Shown one piece after another: positions 1-10,769 of a stretch of DNA of 64,000 nt. The position numbers were made by a program, and so were the translations under genes. The DNA comes from Actinernus sp. WN-2022 (Eukaryota; Cnidaria; Anthozoa; Actiniaria; Actinernidae): positions 29,780,966 to 29,844,965 of the forward strand of contig JAOWCC010000019.1 of NCBI GenBank assembly GCA_030867875.1. Reading direction: 5' to 3'. The notes under the pieces are model-generated. The model searched no databases and had not been told where the DNA came from. It was given only the letters and a program-made list of their open reading frames with translations. The first letter of the stretch is position 1; each line of letters begins with the position of its first letter.

Positions 1-790
1 TAAAATTGTAAATGGATTAGTTCCCATATACTTACGAGAGCTACTACCCAATACTGTGGGTGAACGTGTACATTTTAACCTAAGATCAAGTGAAGATTTT
101 TCAATTATTCCTTGTAGAACCGTTAAGTTTCAGCAGTCTTTCTTGCCTTCCACAATCACGTCTTGGAATTCACTAAGTTTGGATGTAAGGAATTCAATTT
201 CGCTTTCTTCTTTCAAATTTAATTTGCGATCTGTGATTTTTCCTTTTAATTATAATAAGTTACTTGATTATTCCTATTCGAGACTAGCATCAATTTTTCA
301 TACTCGCCTCAGGCTTGGTTTTTGTGCCCTGAATAGTTATCTTTTCAAAATCAATTGCTGTGACTCTCCCAGATGTGAATGTGGACTAGCTAAAGAAACA
401 CCTAAGCATTATTTTATATTTTGTCCCCGTTACGCTGCCCAACGAACTTCCTTTTTTGCCTCTGCTGCACAGTTACTGGGTGAGAAATGGTCACAGAGCA
501 GCGACAAGAACAAAATGGAGTTTATTCTGAACGTTGATTTTGATATAAATTGTCGTTTTTTTTGCAAAGTTCAAAGCTTTATTTTATCTACAAATCGTTT
601 CTCTGTGACTTATGTTTAATTACTTTATTTTATTATTAATTGTGGTGTTTTTTTTTTTGTGTGTGTCTGTTCGCGTAAAAAAGAATGTACAATATTTAGT
701 GTGAACCCCCTAGATAAGTCATTTAATTGTACTTTTGGGGAAAACACTTCATTATATGTTTAAATAAAAAAATAAAAAAAATAAAAAATA
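1..790 (+). mobile_element. 3' end of a non-LTR retrotransposon (LINE), cut by the window start
   Basis: An open frame runs from base 2 to a stop at 619. It reads like the C-terminal tail of a LINE endonuclease-reverse transcriptase: a start resembling NGLVPIYLRELLP, a WNSLSLDVRN-type motif, then a Cys-rich segment (CDSPRCECG...HYFIFCP) typical of the region behind the RT domain. The catalytic RT motifs would lie upstream, outside the window. About 170 bp of T-rich 3' UTR follow and end in an A-rich tail (about 765-790), as expected for a 3' LINE end. The frame is intact over about 205 codons, so the copy may be fairly young. LINE identity is confident; the clade is not determined. Confidence 0.75.
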
Positions 791-1305
791 CCTGGTTACC
801 TCATCACTACACCTAACCCTCTCCACTATACCTGGTTACCTCATCACTACACCTAACCTCCTCCACTGCACCTGGTTACCTCACCACTACACCAAACCCC
901 CCCCCTCCACTACACCTGGTTACCTCATCACTGCACCTAATCCCCCCCCTCCACTACACCTGGTTACCTCATTACTGCACCTAAGGTCCCCCCTCCACTA
1001 TATCTGGTTACCTCACCACTACCCCTAACCTCCTCCACTGCACCCGGTTATCTCATCACTACACCTAACCCCCACCACTACACCTAACCCCGTCCACTGC
1101 ACCTGCCTACCTCACCACTATACCTGACCCCCTCAACTGCACCTGGTTACCTCACCACTACACCTGCCTACCTCTCCACTGCACCTGTCTACCTCACCAC
1201 TACACCTGACCCCCTTCACTACACCTGGCTACCTCACCACTACACCTGGTTACCTCTCCACTACACCTGCCTACCTCACCACTACACCTGACCCCATCCA
1301 CTACT
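789..1305 (+). repeat. Minisatellite, CACTACACCTGNNTACCTC-type units
   Basis: About 20-bp motifs alternate between cctggttacctca and ctaacccctcc versions, giving a higher-order period near 40 bp. The unit is degenerate. The same motif returns at 1791-1985, 6331-6480, 7311-7396 and 7574-8026. The antisense frame 1200-1418 only reads through the repeat. Confidence 0.9.
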
Positions 1306-1790
1306 GACGACACAAGCTTGACGGCTTCAGGGAAAACAGTAGAAAAAACGGAAATGGGGGTAAACAAGGACTTAATCAATATTAGAAACTGGCTTGCATC
1401 AAACAAATGAAGTTTCAATATTGTTATAATTGGGTCGAAACAGAGATTGACTAATCTCTCCGCACAACCTAACGTTGTTATCGGATATGTGCTAAATTAT
1501 GGAACAATTTGCCCATTGAAGTTCGCAATTGTGATTCTCTGGCTTCTTTTAACAGTTTAATTCCATCCCTTGGGCCATACAAGTAGATTATTGATTAGTA
1601 TTTTCATTCCTAGTAGTAGTTAATAGTAGCTATATTAATTATTATTTTAATTTCTTGTATTAGTTCTAGTTGTTTTTAAAATGAGTTATATTATAGTTAT
1701 ATTATATTATTGTATTGGTAAAACACGCCCCAATTGGAAATCAGTTTTGTTGAATTAGGTTAGCGTATATAAATAAAGTGGATCTTATCT
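1306..1790 (+). mobile_element. Internally deleted LINE fragment inside the minisatellite
   Basis: Two separated pieces of LINE protein are readable. Bases 1369-1450 give DLINIRNWLASNK, a stop at 1408-1410, then a SFNIVIIGSKQRL-like piece, matching the WL..NKL.LN..KT region after RT motif C. From about 1485 the sequence reads KLWNNLPIEVRNCDSLASF, the C-terminal tail motif. The intervening protein is missing. The 3' end has an AATAAAG-like tail (about 1772-1779). Minisatellite lies on both sides, so this copy either inserted into the array or was carried with it. Confidence 0.6.
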
Positions 1791-1985
1791 ACTAGACCTG
1801 CCTACCTCTCCACTACACCTGACCCCCTCCACTACACTTGCCTACCTCTCCACTACACCTGACCCACTCCACTACACCTGCCTACCTCTCCACTACACCT
1901 GACCCACTCCAGTACACCTGCCTACCTCTCCACTACTCCTGCCTACCTGACCACTACACCTACACTACTACACTACACTACATGA
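1791..1985 (+). repeat. Minisatellite, second block
   Basis: Same CACTACACCTG-type unit as 789-1305, here mostly alternating cctgcctacctctc and cctgacccactc. It leads directly into the duplicated unique segment that begins near 1981. Confidence 0.85.
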
Positions 1986-2420
1986 CTCATACTACCTTAG
2001 GCACGTTTTCTGAGTAGACTGTTCTATCAAGCAAATTCAGTTAGTTAGTTACTCCGCTACCACGCTACGATCATATAGGATATACAACTTTATCTACGAT
2101 CTGCTACCTTTGGTACAAGCGTAAACCAAATTAAGTAAGTCTTTATATTTTCTTTATACTGTCTAGTTGATATAAGTTATAGCCTTGATCGTTGCAAATC
2201 AAACGCTTGCTATAGAGTAAAATTAATTATGCTCGAGTCAATTACAGGACGTTTATGATTTGTTATGCTGTTCATCTCTTAGCCAGACGATTTACACGAT
2301 TTATCGAAATTGTGATTTAGTTATGTCAGTGCTATTCAATTCCACGCGACACTGTTATGTTCTCAGTTTGATCATGTTATTTATGCTATGATTATACTAT
2401 CTTAAACAATTAGTTATATA
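1981..2420 (+). repeat. Left part of tandem ~984-bp duplication, copy 1
   Basis: Bases 1981-2420 match 6501-6940 with only a few substitutions (for example around 2288-2297 versus 6808-6817). Copy 1 is split after 2420 by the transposon 2421-5954 and resumes at 5957. Removing the insertion gives a period of about 984 bp. I recognise no gene; the unit could be LTR-derived, but no clear TG...CA ends were found. Confidence 0.85.
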
Positions 2421-5400
2421 CCCTTATCAAATTCAAGTACACTAAAGTAGACTTTTATCCTATTTGAAGTATACTTTTTTCGAACTTTATTACTGCCTGC
2501 TATCCAAAAAGTACACTTTTATGCTACTTTGGTCATTTCATCAATTTAGAGCTGGTTGCTAAAAGTATACTTCTCTCATAACATTTATCGGAAGTGTACT
2601 TTTTACCAACATTTCAAAAAGTATACTTCAACCATCATATAAGAGCAGACTCAGGAACATGCAAGCATAATCGTAAATATCAAAAAGTACATTAAAAGTA
2701 TACTTTTCAAAATTGTAGGTGGAATAAAATCATGTTGAGAAAAAAAAGTTTATAATTTTAATTAGGTACTACATGTACTTAACATGTATGGAATAAAATA
2801 TAAACAAGCTTGGAATCTGATGTTCTGATATTACATTAGCGGATAGATGACTTAAAAGTTGATATGGTAACTCCAATCTCTAGATCTAGCTCTGGAACAA
2901 AAAAGCGTTTTTTTGTATGGAATTGCTGCTCCTTCAATTAATCACAGGGAAACAAACATCAATGGGTATTGATTGACATAAATATATATCTTTCTTCGAA
3001 AAAAAATCTTATTAAATTTCGATATCAAGTACTGACAAAAATCTACCTTTAAAACCGTTACATTCACAGCCTAACACAAACGGAAACTACATGCAAGCAG
3101 ACATTAGGGAAGCACTATTAGAGATGTGATGTGCACATTTTTTCTTTGCATGAAAAACCATTTCACCCAAGTTTTTTTTTCTAAATTGTTTTTTACAGGA
3201 TTTCTTTGTTTGCTTTTGTACTCACACTGTGCTAGCCTAATTTAGACTGGAACTAGTGGTTACGGTATGTTGCATGTGTGTGGTATCATCCCATCTAAGG
3301 TATACAAGTTAAGATCATGCGATCCATGAAAGCTGACACTCAAAGGTCACGTCATGCCCATATCTGTATCATGCAGTAAGCGTTAAGCAGCCCAGTTAGA
3401 GAACCGAAGCAACGTACATTTAACCAAACGTATCTTTTAACTGAAACAAAGTCATAGCTTCTTCAAAACCCAAGTCAAAGCCTGCACCATTTGCTGACAA
3501 AGGTAGGTTATTTCAGTTGTTGTATATATAGATAAACGTAAAACTTGCGCGAAGGTATATGTACGTAGCTAGCGGTTCCGGTGGAGGTGGGATTATACCT
3601 ATGATTGCATCCCGAATCAAACTCAGAGGCAGGTCTTCAAGTGATATGATTTCACTATTCGGGTGCTAATTTCAGTTTCATAATCGTTTTGATTATATTC
3701 AATTTCAAATGTACATGTTCGTTTAGAAGCGAAACTACAAATACCAGGGTACATAGTATTTTAATTACGAAGATAAAGTATAGACGTTATTTTTGGCGCT
3801 CAAACTTATGGCGTCAATATTTTTATTGACGTTGTAAGCCGTTAACGGTGGCCATGTATTTACGTACTTTCATGTATAGATTATCCGGTCACATGCAAAA
3901 TCGACTCGATCGTCAAATAAATATACAAAAACACAAATGAAATGAAAAGGCTGTATGTAAGTTATGTTTAATGGTCTCCTACGATTATCGTCCTTATCCG
4001 AGAAGACTCGGTGAAGGTCTAACCATTTGCAGTTCGAGAACGACATTGTTTCACAAAGGCAGCACCTTCTAGTCAGTTATTTTAAGACCTCAAGTATTGG
4101 TCCGGCCAGAGGGTTTTGAATCTGCGAACCTCTCGCACGACAGACCGGTGGGGGTGGCGGCTAAATTTTAAAGAGTTCATGCAGCTACAATTTGGCATTC
4201 CATTGCAAGAGCTCTAATTTAACACGCGATAATGAAAACGCAATATTTAAAAAGCGGTTTCCGAAGCGGAATTTTTTGAAAACGTAACGCTATCGTTTAC
4301 GTAGAGGGTCAAATTTACTGAAAACGAAAACTTTTGAAAACGCTGTCCCAATCTACTTACATTTTTTTTTTAATCTAAGAGAGAGGACATGCAAGGACAG
4401 ATGCCCCGTCCAAATTAATGTTTTTTCAACTGTTTGCCGTTTCAATTACATGGTTGCCTTTTCAGATCTCGTTCAGTAGAAAGTCAGAGTAGCAATTCAG
4501 AGTTTTCAAATGAAAACTGTATCGCGTAGACAGTTCTCGCTCAATAAAGGGGAATTGTGTGGAGCTGCACTGGCCGAGAAAGCATTGAGAAAGCGACACA
4601 TACTCCTTACAATGATGCTGCCAGCAAGTTTCTTAACTTTTCTCGGCGTTATATTTTACTGAGGCTGTTTAACTTTCGTTCGGACTTTATGAATAAAATT
4701 TGAGTTTTTAGTAATTTTAAGCATTTTTCCGCCTAGTAAACGGCGCACAGAAAGTGAATCAGTCCTACTGTTTTTTTTCTACTACTTTATTTTATTTTTG
4801 AAACATAATTTATACGACGCTTTACTTTAGGTCGCGTTTTCGTGCCGTTTAATTTGCCATGTTTCTTCTGTTTCGCTTGTATCGTTTTGCTTATTTAACG
4901 AGCGAGCCCCCTTGTATGTGATAATTATACTGATTTTTTTTAGAAATCCTGACTCGGGGTATGCATGCATGCCAAAGAATAAAATGTTCTTGACAGCAGT
5001 TTAGTCTGCTGTTAACTAATTTTACAATAAATATTATCAACAGCTGACAAAATAATGCTTTTGAAGAAAGGGGAGTGCTGGATGTGCTACTAATTGGAAC
5101 CAACAGTGATTAGGCTTCAAAAAGATCTGCACACTCTGAATAAAACCAAGATACAATCACCTGGACAAAACCCAGTGGCTGACCAAAGAAGAAGAATCGA
5201 AGAAGAAGTAGATAAACAAAGAGGATAGCCCGTAAAAAAAGGAATGCGACCGACAAAAAATAACAACGATGAAAAAGATGCAGAAAGAAAACAAGCCTTT
5301 GGCTGAAAAAGAACGAAAAAGGAACCGAGGAAAAGGAATAAGAGAAAATAATAAAACAAAGAAAAATAGAGGAATTACAGTAGAGGGACATAATAACATT

Positions 5401-5954
5401 TATCAGAGAGTTTGGCTCATTTTGCTCTTTGCCCGGCACTTCTGATGCCAATTCACTTTGTACTCCTAGCTTACTGTGGATGACCTGCCCGGTGTTTTTT
5501 TATACTCAAGTAAACTGACAAGCAACACAGCTTTTTTTTTCATCAAATGTTGTTAAGAATGTTGAATGTAGAGATCGATATATTCAATAAATAATTTGTT
5601 AATTTGACAATTAAGTTCGTTTAAATAAATAATTGATGTCACTTGAGCTCTTAGTTTAATACATTATTGACTGAAGTATACTTCAAGTATACTTTTCCTT
5701 GGGAAAACCAATATTTAGACAATTATTGATGGAAGTATACTATAAGTATACTTTTCACTGAGAAGAAATCTATAACAAAATAATATTGATGGCAGTGTAC
5801 TTAAAGTATACTTTCTCTGGGAAAAAGTATACTTTGATGTGTTCCAACTTCTGGTGCAAAAAAGTATCATATAAGTACACTTTTTGTTTGTCAGGAAAGC
5901 ACACTTTTTAGGTTAGTTCAAGTATACTTGTAGTATACTTGAATTTCATAAGGG
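2421..5954. mobile_element. DNA transposon with TA target duplication, non-autonomous, 3534 bp
   Basis: The ends are inverted repeats: left CCCTTATCAAATTCAAGTA, right complement CCCTTATGAAATTCAAGTA, with weaker similarity to about 35 bp. Both sides carry TA (2419-2420 and 5955-5956). The second duplication copy at 6931-6947 reads tagttatataagtatcg with a single TA, so it is the empty site. Both subterminal regions (about 2460-2710 and 5670-5940) are packed with the palindrome AAGTATACTT and variants, likely transposase-binding sites. No transposase frame is visible. Bases 5180-5390 read as Lys/Arg/Glu-rich broken frames and may be coding relic. A SINE copy lies inside at about 3979-4150. The CCC...GGG ends recall piggyBac, but the TA rather than TTAA duplication argues against it; superfamily unassigned. 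Confidence 0.85.
3979..4150 (-). mobile_element. Old tRNA-derived SINE copy, family of 35178-35508
   Basis: The stretch with cgtccttatccgagaagac, the accatttgcagttcg body and the ttggtccggcc segment aligns with the better copy at 35178-35508. The box B-like block near 4110-4125 is degenerate. It lies within the TA-transposon, so it inserted after or travelled with it. Confidence 0.6.
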
Positions 5955-5956
5955 TA

Positions 5957-6330
5957 AGTATCGATTGTCATATGTTACACGCTATAATGTTGTTAGATTG
6001 TTAGAACTATCATGTTATAACTCGTGTATTTTATGCTTGGATAAGTTAGAGTCTATTTTAATTATCCAGTATTTCAGTTCGAACCTACATCCCTACAACT
6101 TCTATACTACATTTGCTACGAAAGCTACAACTCCCACAATTCTACATATTCTACAAACCTAGTGCTACCAGAACCTTGTCGAATTGAGAACAGTGAACTA
6201 TTGTTGATTAAAGTACAGTTCTTGTAATCAATCTGTGGAGTTCGGATTCATTTGTACCAAGCTTAACCCCTGTAATTGTTGAGATTTGAGTAAGCAGCAA
6301 CCTCTAGATTCCCAGCAGTTACATCTACTA
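5957..6330 (+). repeat. Right part of tandem ~984-bp duplication, copy 1
   Basis: Matches 6941-7310 almost exactly; the 65-codon frame 5965-6162 is identical to that at 6949-7146. Because the identity extends into non-frame sequence, the frame is not evidence of a protein. Near 6200-6260 there is an attaaagtacagttcttgt block that could be a polyadenylation/LTR-like region. Confidence 0.85.
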
Positions 6331-6480
6331 CACCTGACCCCCTCTCCACTACTCCTGCCTACCTGACCACTACACCTGACCCCCTCTCCACTACTCCTGC
6401 CTACCTGACCACTACACCTGACCCACTCCACTACACCTGCCTACCTCTCCACTTACTCCTGCCTACCTGACCACTACACC
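6331..6480 (+). repeat. Minisatellite between the two duplication copies
   Basis: CACTACACCTG-type units again; they belong to the duplicated unit, since the same block lies before 1981 and after 7310. A small number of unit-length differences are visible. Confidence 0.8.
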
Positions 6481-6500
6481 TACACTACTACACTACACTA

Positions 6501-7310
6501 CATGACTCATACTACCTTAGGCACGTTTTCTGAGTAGACTGTTCTATCAAGCAAATTCAGTTAGTTAGTTACTCCGCTACCACGCTACGATCATATAGGA
6601 TATACAACTTTATCTACGATCTGCTACCTTTGGTACAAGCGTAAACCAAATTAAGTAAGTCTTTATATTTTCTTTATACTGTCTAGTTGATATAAGTTAT
6701 AGCCTTGATCGTTGCAAATCAAACGCTTGCTATAGAGTAAAATTAATTATGCTCGAGTCAATTACAGGACGTTTATGATTTGTTATGCTGTTCATCTCTA
6801 AGCCAGACTCTTTACACGATTTATCGAAATTGTGATTTAGTTATGTCAGTGCTATTCAATTCCACGCGACACTGTTATGTTCTCAGTTTGATCATGTTAT
6901 TTATGCTATGATTATACTATCTTAAACAATTAGTTATATAAGTATCGATTGTCATATGTTACACGCTATAATGTTGTTAGATTGTTAGAACTATCATGTT
7001 ATAACTCGTGTATTTTATGCTTGGATAAGTTAGAGTCTATTTTAATTATCCAGTATTTCAGTTCGAACCTACATCCCTACAACTTCTATACTACATTTGC
7101 TACGAAAGCTACAACTCCCACAATTCTACATATTCTACAAACCTAGTGCTACCAGAACCTTGTCGAATTGAGAACAGTGAACTATTGTTGATTAAAGTAC
7201 AGTTCTTGTAATCAATCTGTGGAGTTCGGATTCATTTGTACCAAGCTACCCCTGTAATTGTTGAGATTTGAGTAAGCAGCAACCTCTAGATTCCCAGCAG
7301 TTACATCTAC
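6501..7310 (+). repeat. Tandem ~984-bp duplication, copy 2 (empty transposon site)
   Basis: Equivalent to 1981-2420 plus 5957-6330 without the transposon. The site at 6939-6941 is the uninterrupted target of the TA-element. The insertion therefore postdates the duplication, or the duplication used an uninserted allele as template. Confidence 0.9.
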
Positions 7311-7396
7311 TACACCTGACCCCCTCTCCACTACTCCTGCCTACCTGACCACTACACCTGACCCCCTCTCCATTACTCCTGCCTACCTGACCACTA
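7311..7396 (+). repeat. Minisatellite, short block
   Basis: Three to four CACTACACCTG-type units closing duplication copy 2. It ends abruptly at ccactactag, where unrelated sequence begins. Confidence 0.75.
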
Positions 7397-7573
7397 CTAG
7401 TGTGGGTACGTTCGCAACCATGGAATGTCAAAAGGGTGGTATTGGAATTTATCGCACGTAAATTGACCATTGTAGCGGACATATCCCTAAAGCTCGTAAA
7501 ACTGCCTATAATTCTGTATTCTCCTACGCAACCGCTGTATGCTCTGTCACGCAACGCTCCGACCCCGAAGTCT
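7397..7573. other. Short unique segment between minisatellite blocks
   Basis: About 180 bp not resembling the flanking repeat, open on both strands over about 50 codons. Nothing recognisable in either translation. It may be a fragment of a gene or transposon trapped in the array. Confidence 0.3.
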
Positions 7574-8026
7574 GCCGGTTACCTCACCAAACACCTGACC
7601 TCCTCACCACTGCATCGTACCTGACCCCTTCACCACTACACCCGACTACCTCTCTACTACATCTGACTACCTCTCCACTACCTCTGAATCGTTTAGGTGT
7701 AGTGGGTAGGTAGTCAGGTGTAGTGGTGAAGAGGTCAGGTGTAGTGGTGAGGGGGCCAGGCGTAGTGGTGAGAGCGTTAGGTGTAGTGATGAGAGGGTCA
7801 GGTGTAGTGGTGAGGGGGTCAGGTGTAGTGGTGAGAGCGTAAGGTGTAGTGGTGAGAGGGTCAGGTGTAGTGGTGAGGGGGTCAGGTGTAGTAGTGAGGG
7901 GGTCAGGTGTAGTAGTGAGGGGGTCAGGTGTAGTGGTGAGAGGGCCAGGTGTAGTGGAGAGTGGGTCCCGATCAGGTGTAGTGGTGAGGTATCCAGGTGT
8001 AGTGGAGAGTAGGTCAGGTGTACATG
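7574..8026. repeat. Minisatellite with an orientation switch
   Basis: Up to about 7683 the units read cacctgac...ctccact. From about 7694 the array continues as the reverse complement (aggtgtagtggtgag). The switch occurs at cctctgaatcgttt. The inverted block has about 16 units. Frames 7667-8029 (minus) and 7849-8055 (plus) are repeat read-through. Confidence 0.85.
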
Positions 8027-8039
8027 CAACTTACATGCA

Positions 8040-9015
8040 ACTTAATTTATTTTGAGACGCTAGCCACCAACAACTTTACAAGCTGATTTCCAGGTGGGGC
8101 GTTTAAATAGTTACAGCAAAAGTGTTAAAAATCGTAATAATCGAGAAATTATTTAAAATACAATAGATATTTGATTCTAAGAAATTTACATGGAAACATT
8201 TTGCATCAGATAGGCAGGCATCTCTTTTCGAAATCGAGTAAGAGATTTAGGAAGGTTAGCCTCATTTTTAAGACTGTTCCAAAGCATAGCACCGCTATAC
8301 CCAAAACTACATTTGAGGAAATTCGTAGATCTGTATCTATATTCCTGAGATTATATTTCTTTTGGCAGTCATTGAGCTTAAAAAATAGATTTCTCAGGTA
8401 AGGCGCACATTGATTTGATGTTTTTAAGATTTTGTACATAAACATCGATTTTGATCGTAATCGCCGTGACTGGAGAGTTGGCCATTGTAATTTGTCAAGG
8501 CTGTCTACCGAGCGTATTTCATATTTGGCTCCTGTTATAACCCGAGGGGCATGTGATTGAAGTTTTTGTAATTTATCCTTATTCGCGGCCTTGTCACAGG
8601 TATCCCATATGGGAGAGCAATAATCGAAATAGGGCTGTACCAACGCCTTGTATATAGTTTCAAGAGAGTTAGTACGTGGGGACAAATGGCTTCAAACGCC
8701 GAATGGCGCCAATGCCAGCACTAGGTTTTTACATATGTTTTCAACTATATATATGGTTTCCCCAGGTAAGGGTTTTGATCAATTAGCAAGTTCGTCACGG
8801 TCAAAAAATTGTGTCATCCGCATAAAGACATGGAGTTGTAAATCGAAGGCAATTTGTCAAGTCGTTTATATATAATTAAAAGAGAAGAGGGCAAAGAATC
8901 GACCATGTGGGACACCACAGATTATTTCTTTGGGCGTAGAAAATTGGTTGTTAATGAGGCATTGTTGTTTCTATTTGCAAAGTACCATGTGAACCAATTT
9001 AATTATACCTCATTC
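8040..9015 (-). mobile_element. Decayed LINE reverse transcriptase, antisense
   Basis: Reading 9015 down to 8040, RT blocks appear in order but in different frames: a NWF..YF-type segment (about 8990), a GVPHG block corresponding to motif B GVPQGSILGPLLF (about 8905), and LYADDTIF, the motif C catalytic YADD (about 8808-8833). A 159-codon stretch (8685-8206) follows with YKALVQPYFDYCSPIWDT and LQKLQ...RVITGA, the usual post-RT region. Frameshifts separate the blocks, so it is a pseudogene. The C-terminal style matches L2/CR1-type elements. It ends at the minisatellite on one side and the 356-bp array on the other. Confidence 0.8.
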
Positions 9016-9017
9016 AT

Positions 9018-10316
9018 TGTTTAAAGTTAACCAATGGTTGCTAAGCAACAGCGCACTATAGTCACGTGATAATTTGGTATGTGGTAGCTCCGTCCTATGT
9101 CAATATCGCCACCAAAGTTTATTGGCAAGCAAGAAATACATAGTGTTTTAGTACGGGTTGGGGTTAACTCTGGTGGTTGGGGTTGCTAGCTACTTAACAT
9201 TAATTTACTGCATGGTTTTCGTGCAATTATAGCTTCCAGGTTCATTTCAAATTTGTGTATCTCAATTAATATTCAATCGATTTCAATTTTGTTTGCAGTA
9301 ACAAACGCTACGATGGCAGTGCATTCAATGAATATTGAATATCTACTAAGAATTAAGCTAAACAGGGATAAAATGGTGTTTAAAGTTAACCAATGGTTGC
9401 TAAGCAACAGCGCACTATAGTCACGTGATCATTTTGTATGTTGTAGCTCCGTCCTATGTCAAGATCGCCACCAAAGTTTATTGGCAAGCAAGAAATACAT
9501 AGTGTTTTAGTACGGGTTGGGGTTAACTCTGGTGGTTGGGGTTGCTAGCTACTTAACATTAATTTACTGGTTTTCGTGCAATTATAGCTTCCAGGTTCAT
9601 TTCAAATTTGTGTATCTCAATTAATATTCAATCGATTTCAATTTTGTTTGCAGTAACAAACACTACCACTACCAATATTCAACGAATATTGAATATTTAC
9701 TAAGAATTAAGGTGAACAGTAATAAAATGCTGTTTAAAGTTGGCCAATGGTTGCTAAGCAACAGCGCACTTTAGTCACGTGATCATTTGGTATGTTGTAG
9801 CTCCGTGCTATGTCAAGATCTCCATCAAAGGTTATTGGAAAGCAAGACATATATGGTGTTTTAGTAGGGGTTGGGGTTAACTCTGGTGGTTGGGGTGGCT
9901 ACTGTACTTAACATTAATTTACTGGTTTTCGTGCAATTATAGCTTCCAGGTACACTTCAAATTTGTGTATCTCAATTAATATTCAATCGATTTCAATTTT
10001 GTTTGCAGTAACAAACACTACCATGGCAGTGCATTCAACGAATATTGAATATCTACTAAGAATTAAGGTGAACAGTGATAAAATGCTGTTTAAAGTTGGC
10101 CAATGGTTGCTAAGCAACAGCGCACTTTAGTCACGTGATCATTTGGTATGTTGTAGCTCCATGCTATGTCAAGATCTCCACCAAAGGTTATTTGAAAGCA
10201 AGACATATATGGTGTTTTAGTAGGGGTTGGGGTTAACTCTGGTGGTTGGGGTTGCTGGCAGTGCATTCAAACAAATATTGTCTACTAAGAATTAAGCTGA
10301 ACAGGGATAAAATGTT
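9018..10316 (+). repeat. Tandem array, four units of about 356 bp
   Basis: Units start with tgtttaaag at 9018, 9377, 9731 and 10087 (periods 359, 354, 356). The fourth is internally deleted to about 230 bp, and a fifth start at 10317 diverges at once. Each unit has, within about 30 bp, a CCAAT box, an RFX-type X-box (GTTGCTAAGCAAC), and CACGTGA. Later it has a possible polypyrimidine/AG acceptor (ttttgtttgcag) followed by a start-like ATG in units 1 and 3. Units 1 and 2 are closer to each other, as are 3 and 4. The array resembles an amplified promoter or transposon 5' region, but no downstream gene is evident. Confidence 0.9.
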
Positions 10317-10521
10317 GTTTAAACGTCCAGTGGACATTGAACGGGGCAGTAAGCATATGTCGTTGTCTGAGCCTTATACATGGCTCAGACAATACGACCG
10401 TGTCAGCAAATTGTTACTTAAATTTAAGGCTACAACAGTTTTGCTTGGCCAAGTAGACTTGTTTACCGGATCATTAGTATATGGCTCAGACAATAAGGCA
10501 TTTTTGCCATCCATTTTTTAA
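10246..10521 (+). CDS. Doubtful 91-codon frame downstream of the tandem array
   Basis: The first about 23 codons come from the array unit and the rest from sequence unique in this window. No domain is recognised. The frame contains the inverted repeat TTGTCTGAGCC / GGCTCAGACAA (10363-10392, 8-nt loop), and the second arm occurs again near 10482. This could be an exon driven by the array, but nothing beyond openness supports it. Confidence 0.12.
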   Translation: MGLLAVHSNKYCLLRIKLNRDKMLFKRPVDIERGSKHMSLSEPYTWLRQYDRVSKLLLKFKATTVLLGQVDLFTGSLVYGSDNKAFLPSIF

Positions 10522-10769
10522 AATCTAAAATTTTAGCGGAATCTGAAACAACCATGGGCTGATAAAAACCAGGACCCAGCTAAACCACAGATCGAATTGT
10601 AATTTAGCTTATTTTTTTTGCTAAGGGAGGAAAACAGGAGAACCCGGAGAAAACCCTGGGAGCAAGAGTGAGCCGGATACCAACAAACTCAATTCACATA
10701 TGGCGCCGCGAACGGTAATCGAACCACAGAGGTGGAAGATGAAGAGTTTACCACTTGTGCCACCCCGCT

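Noticed and set aside
5110..5451. Three overlapping minus-strand frames rich in Phe, Ser and Leu, resembling membrane proteins
   Set aside because: They are the antisense of a Lys/Glu-rich purine stretch inside the TA-transposon; three frames are open at once, and no helix pattern or start context supports one.
2421..5954. piggyBac classification from the CCC...GGG ends
   Set aside because: The target duplication is TA, not TTAA, as shown by the empty site.
7667..8029. 120-codon minus frame of SPLHLT repeats
   Set aside because: Pure minisatellite read-through; the same repeat is open on the other strand.
9018..10316. CRISPR-like array
   Set aside because: The ~356-bp units are whole tandem repeats without short repeats and unique spacers, and the sequence is eukaryotic.
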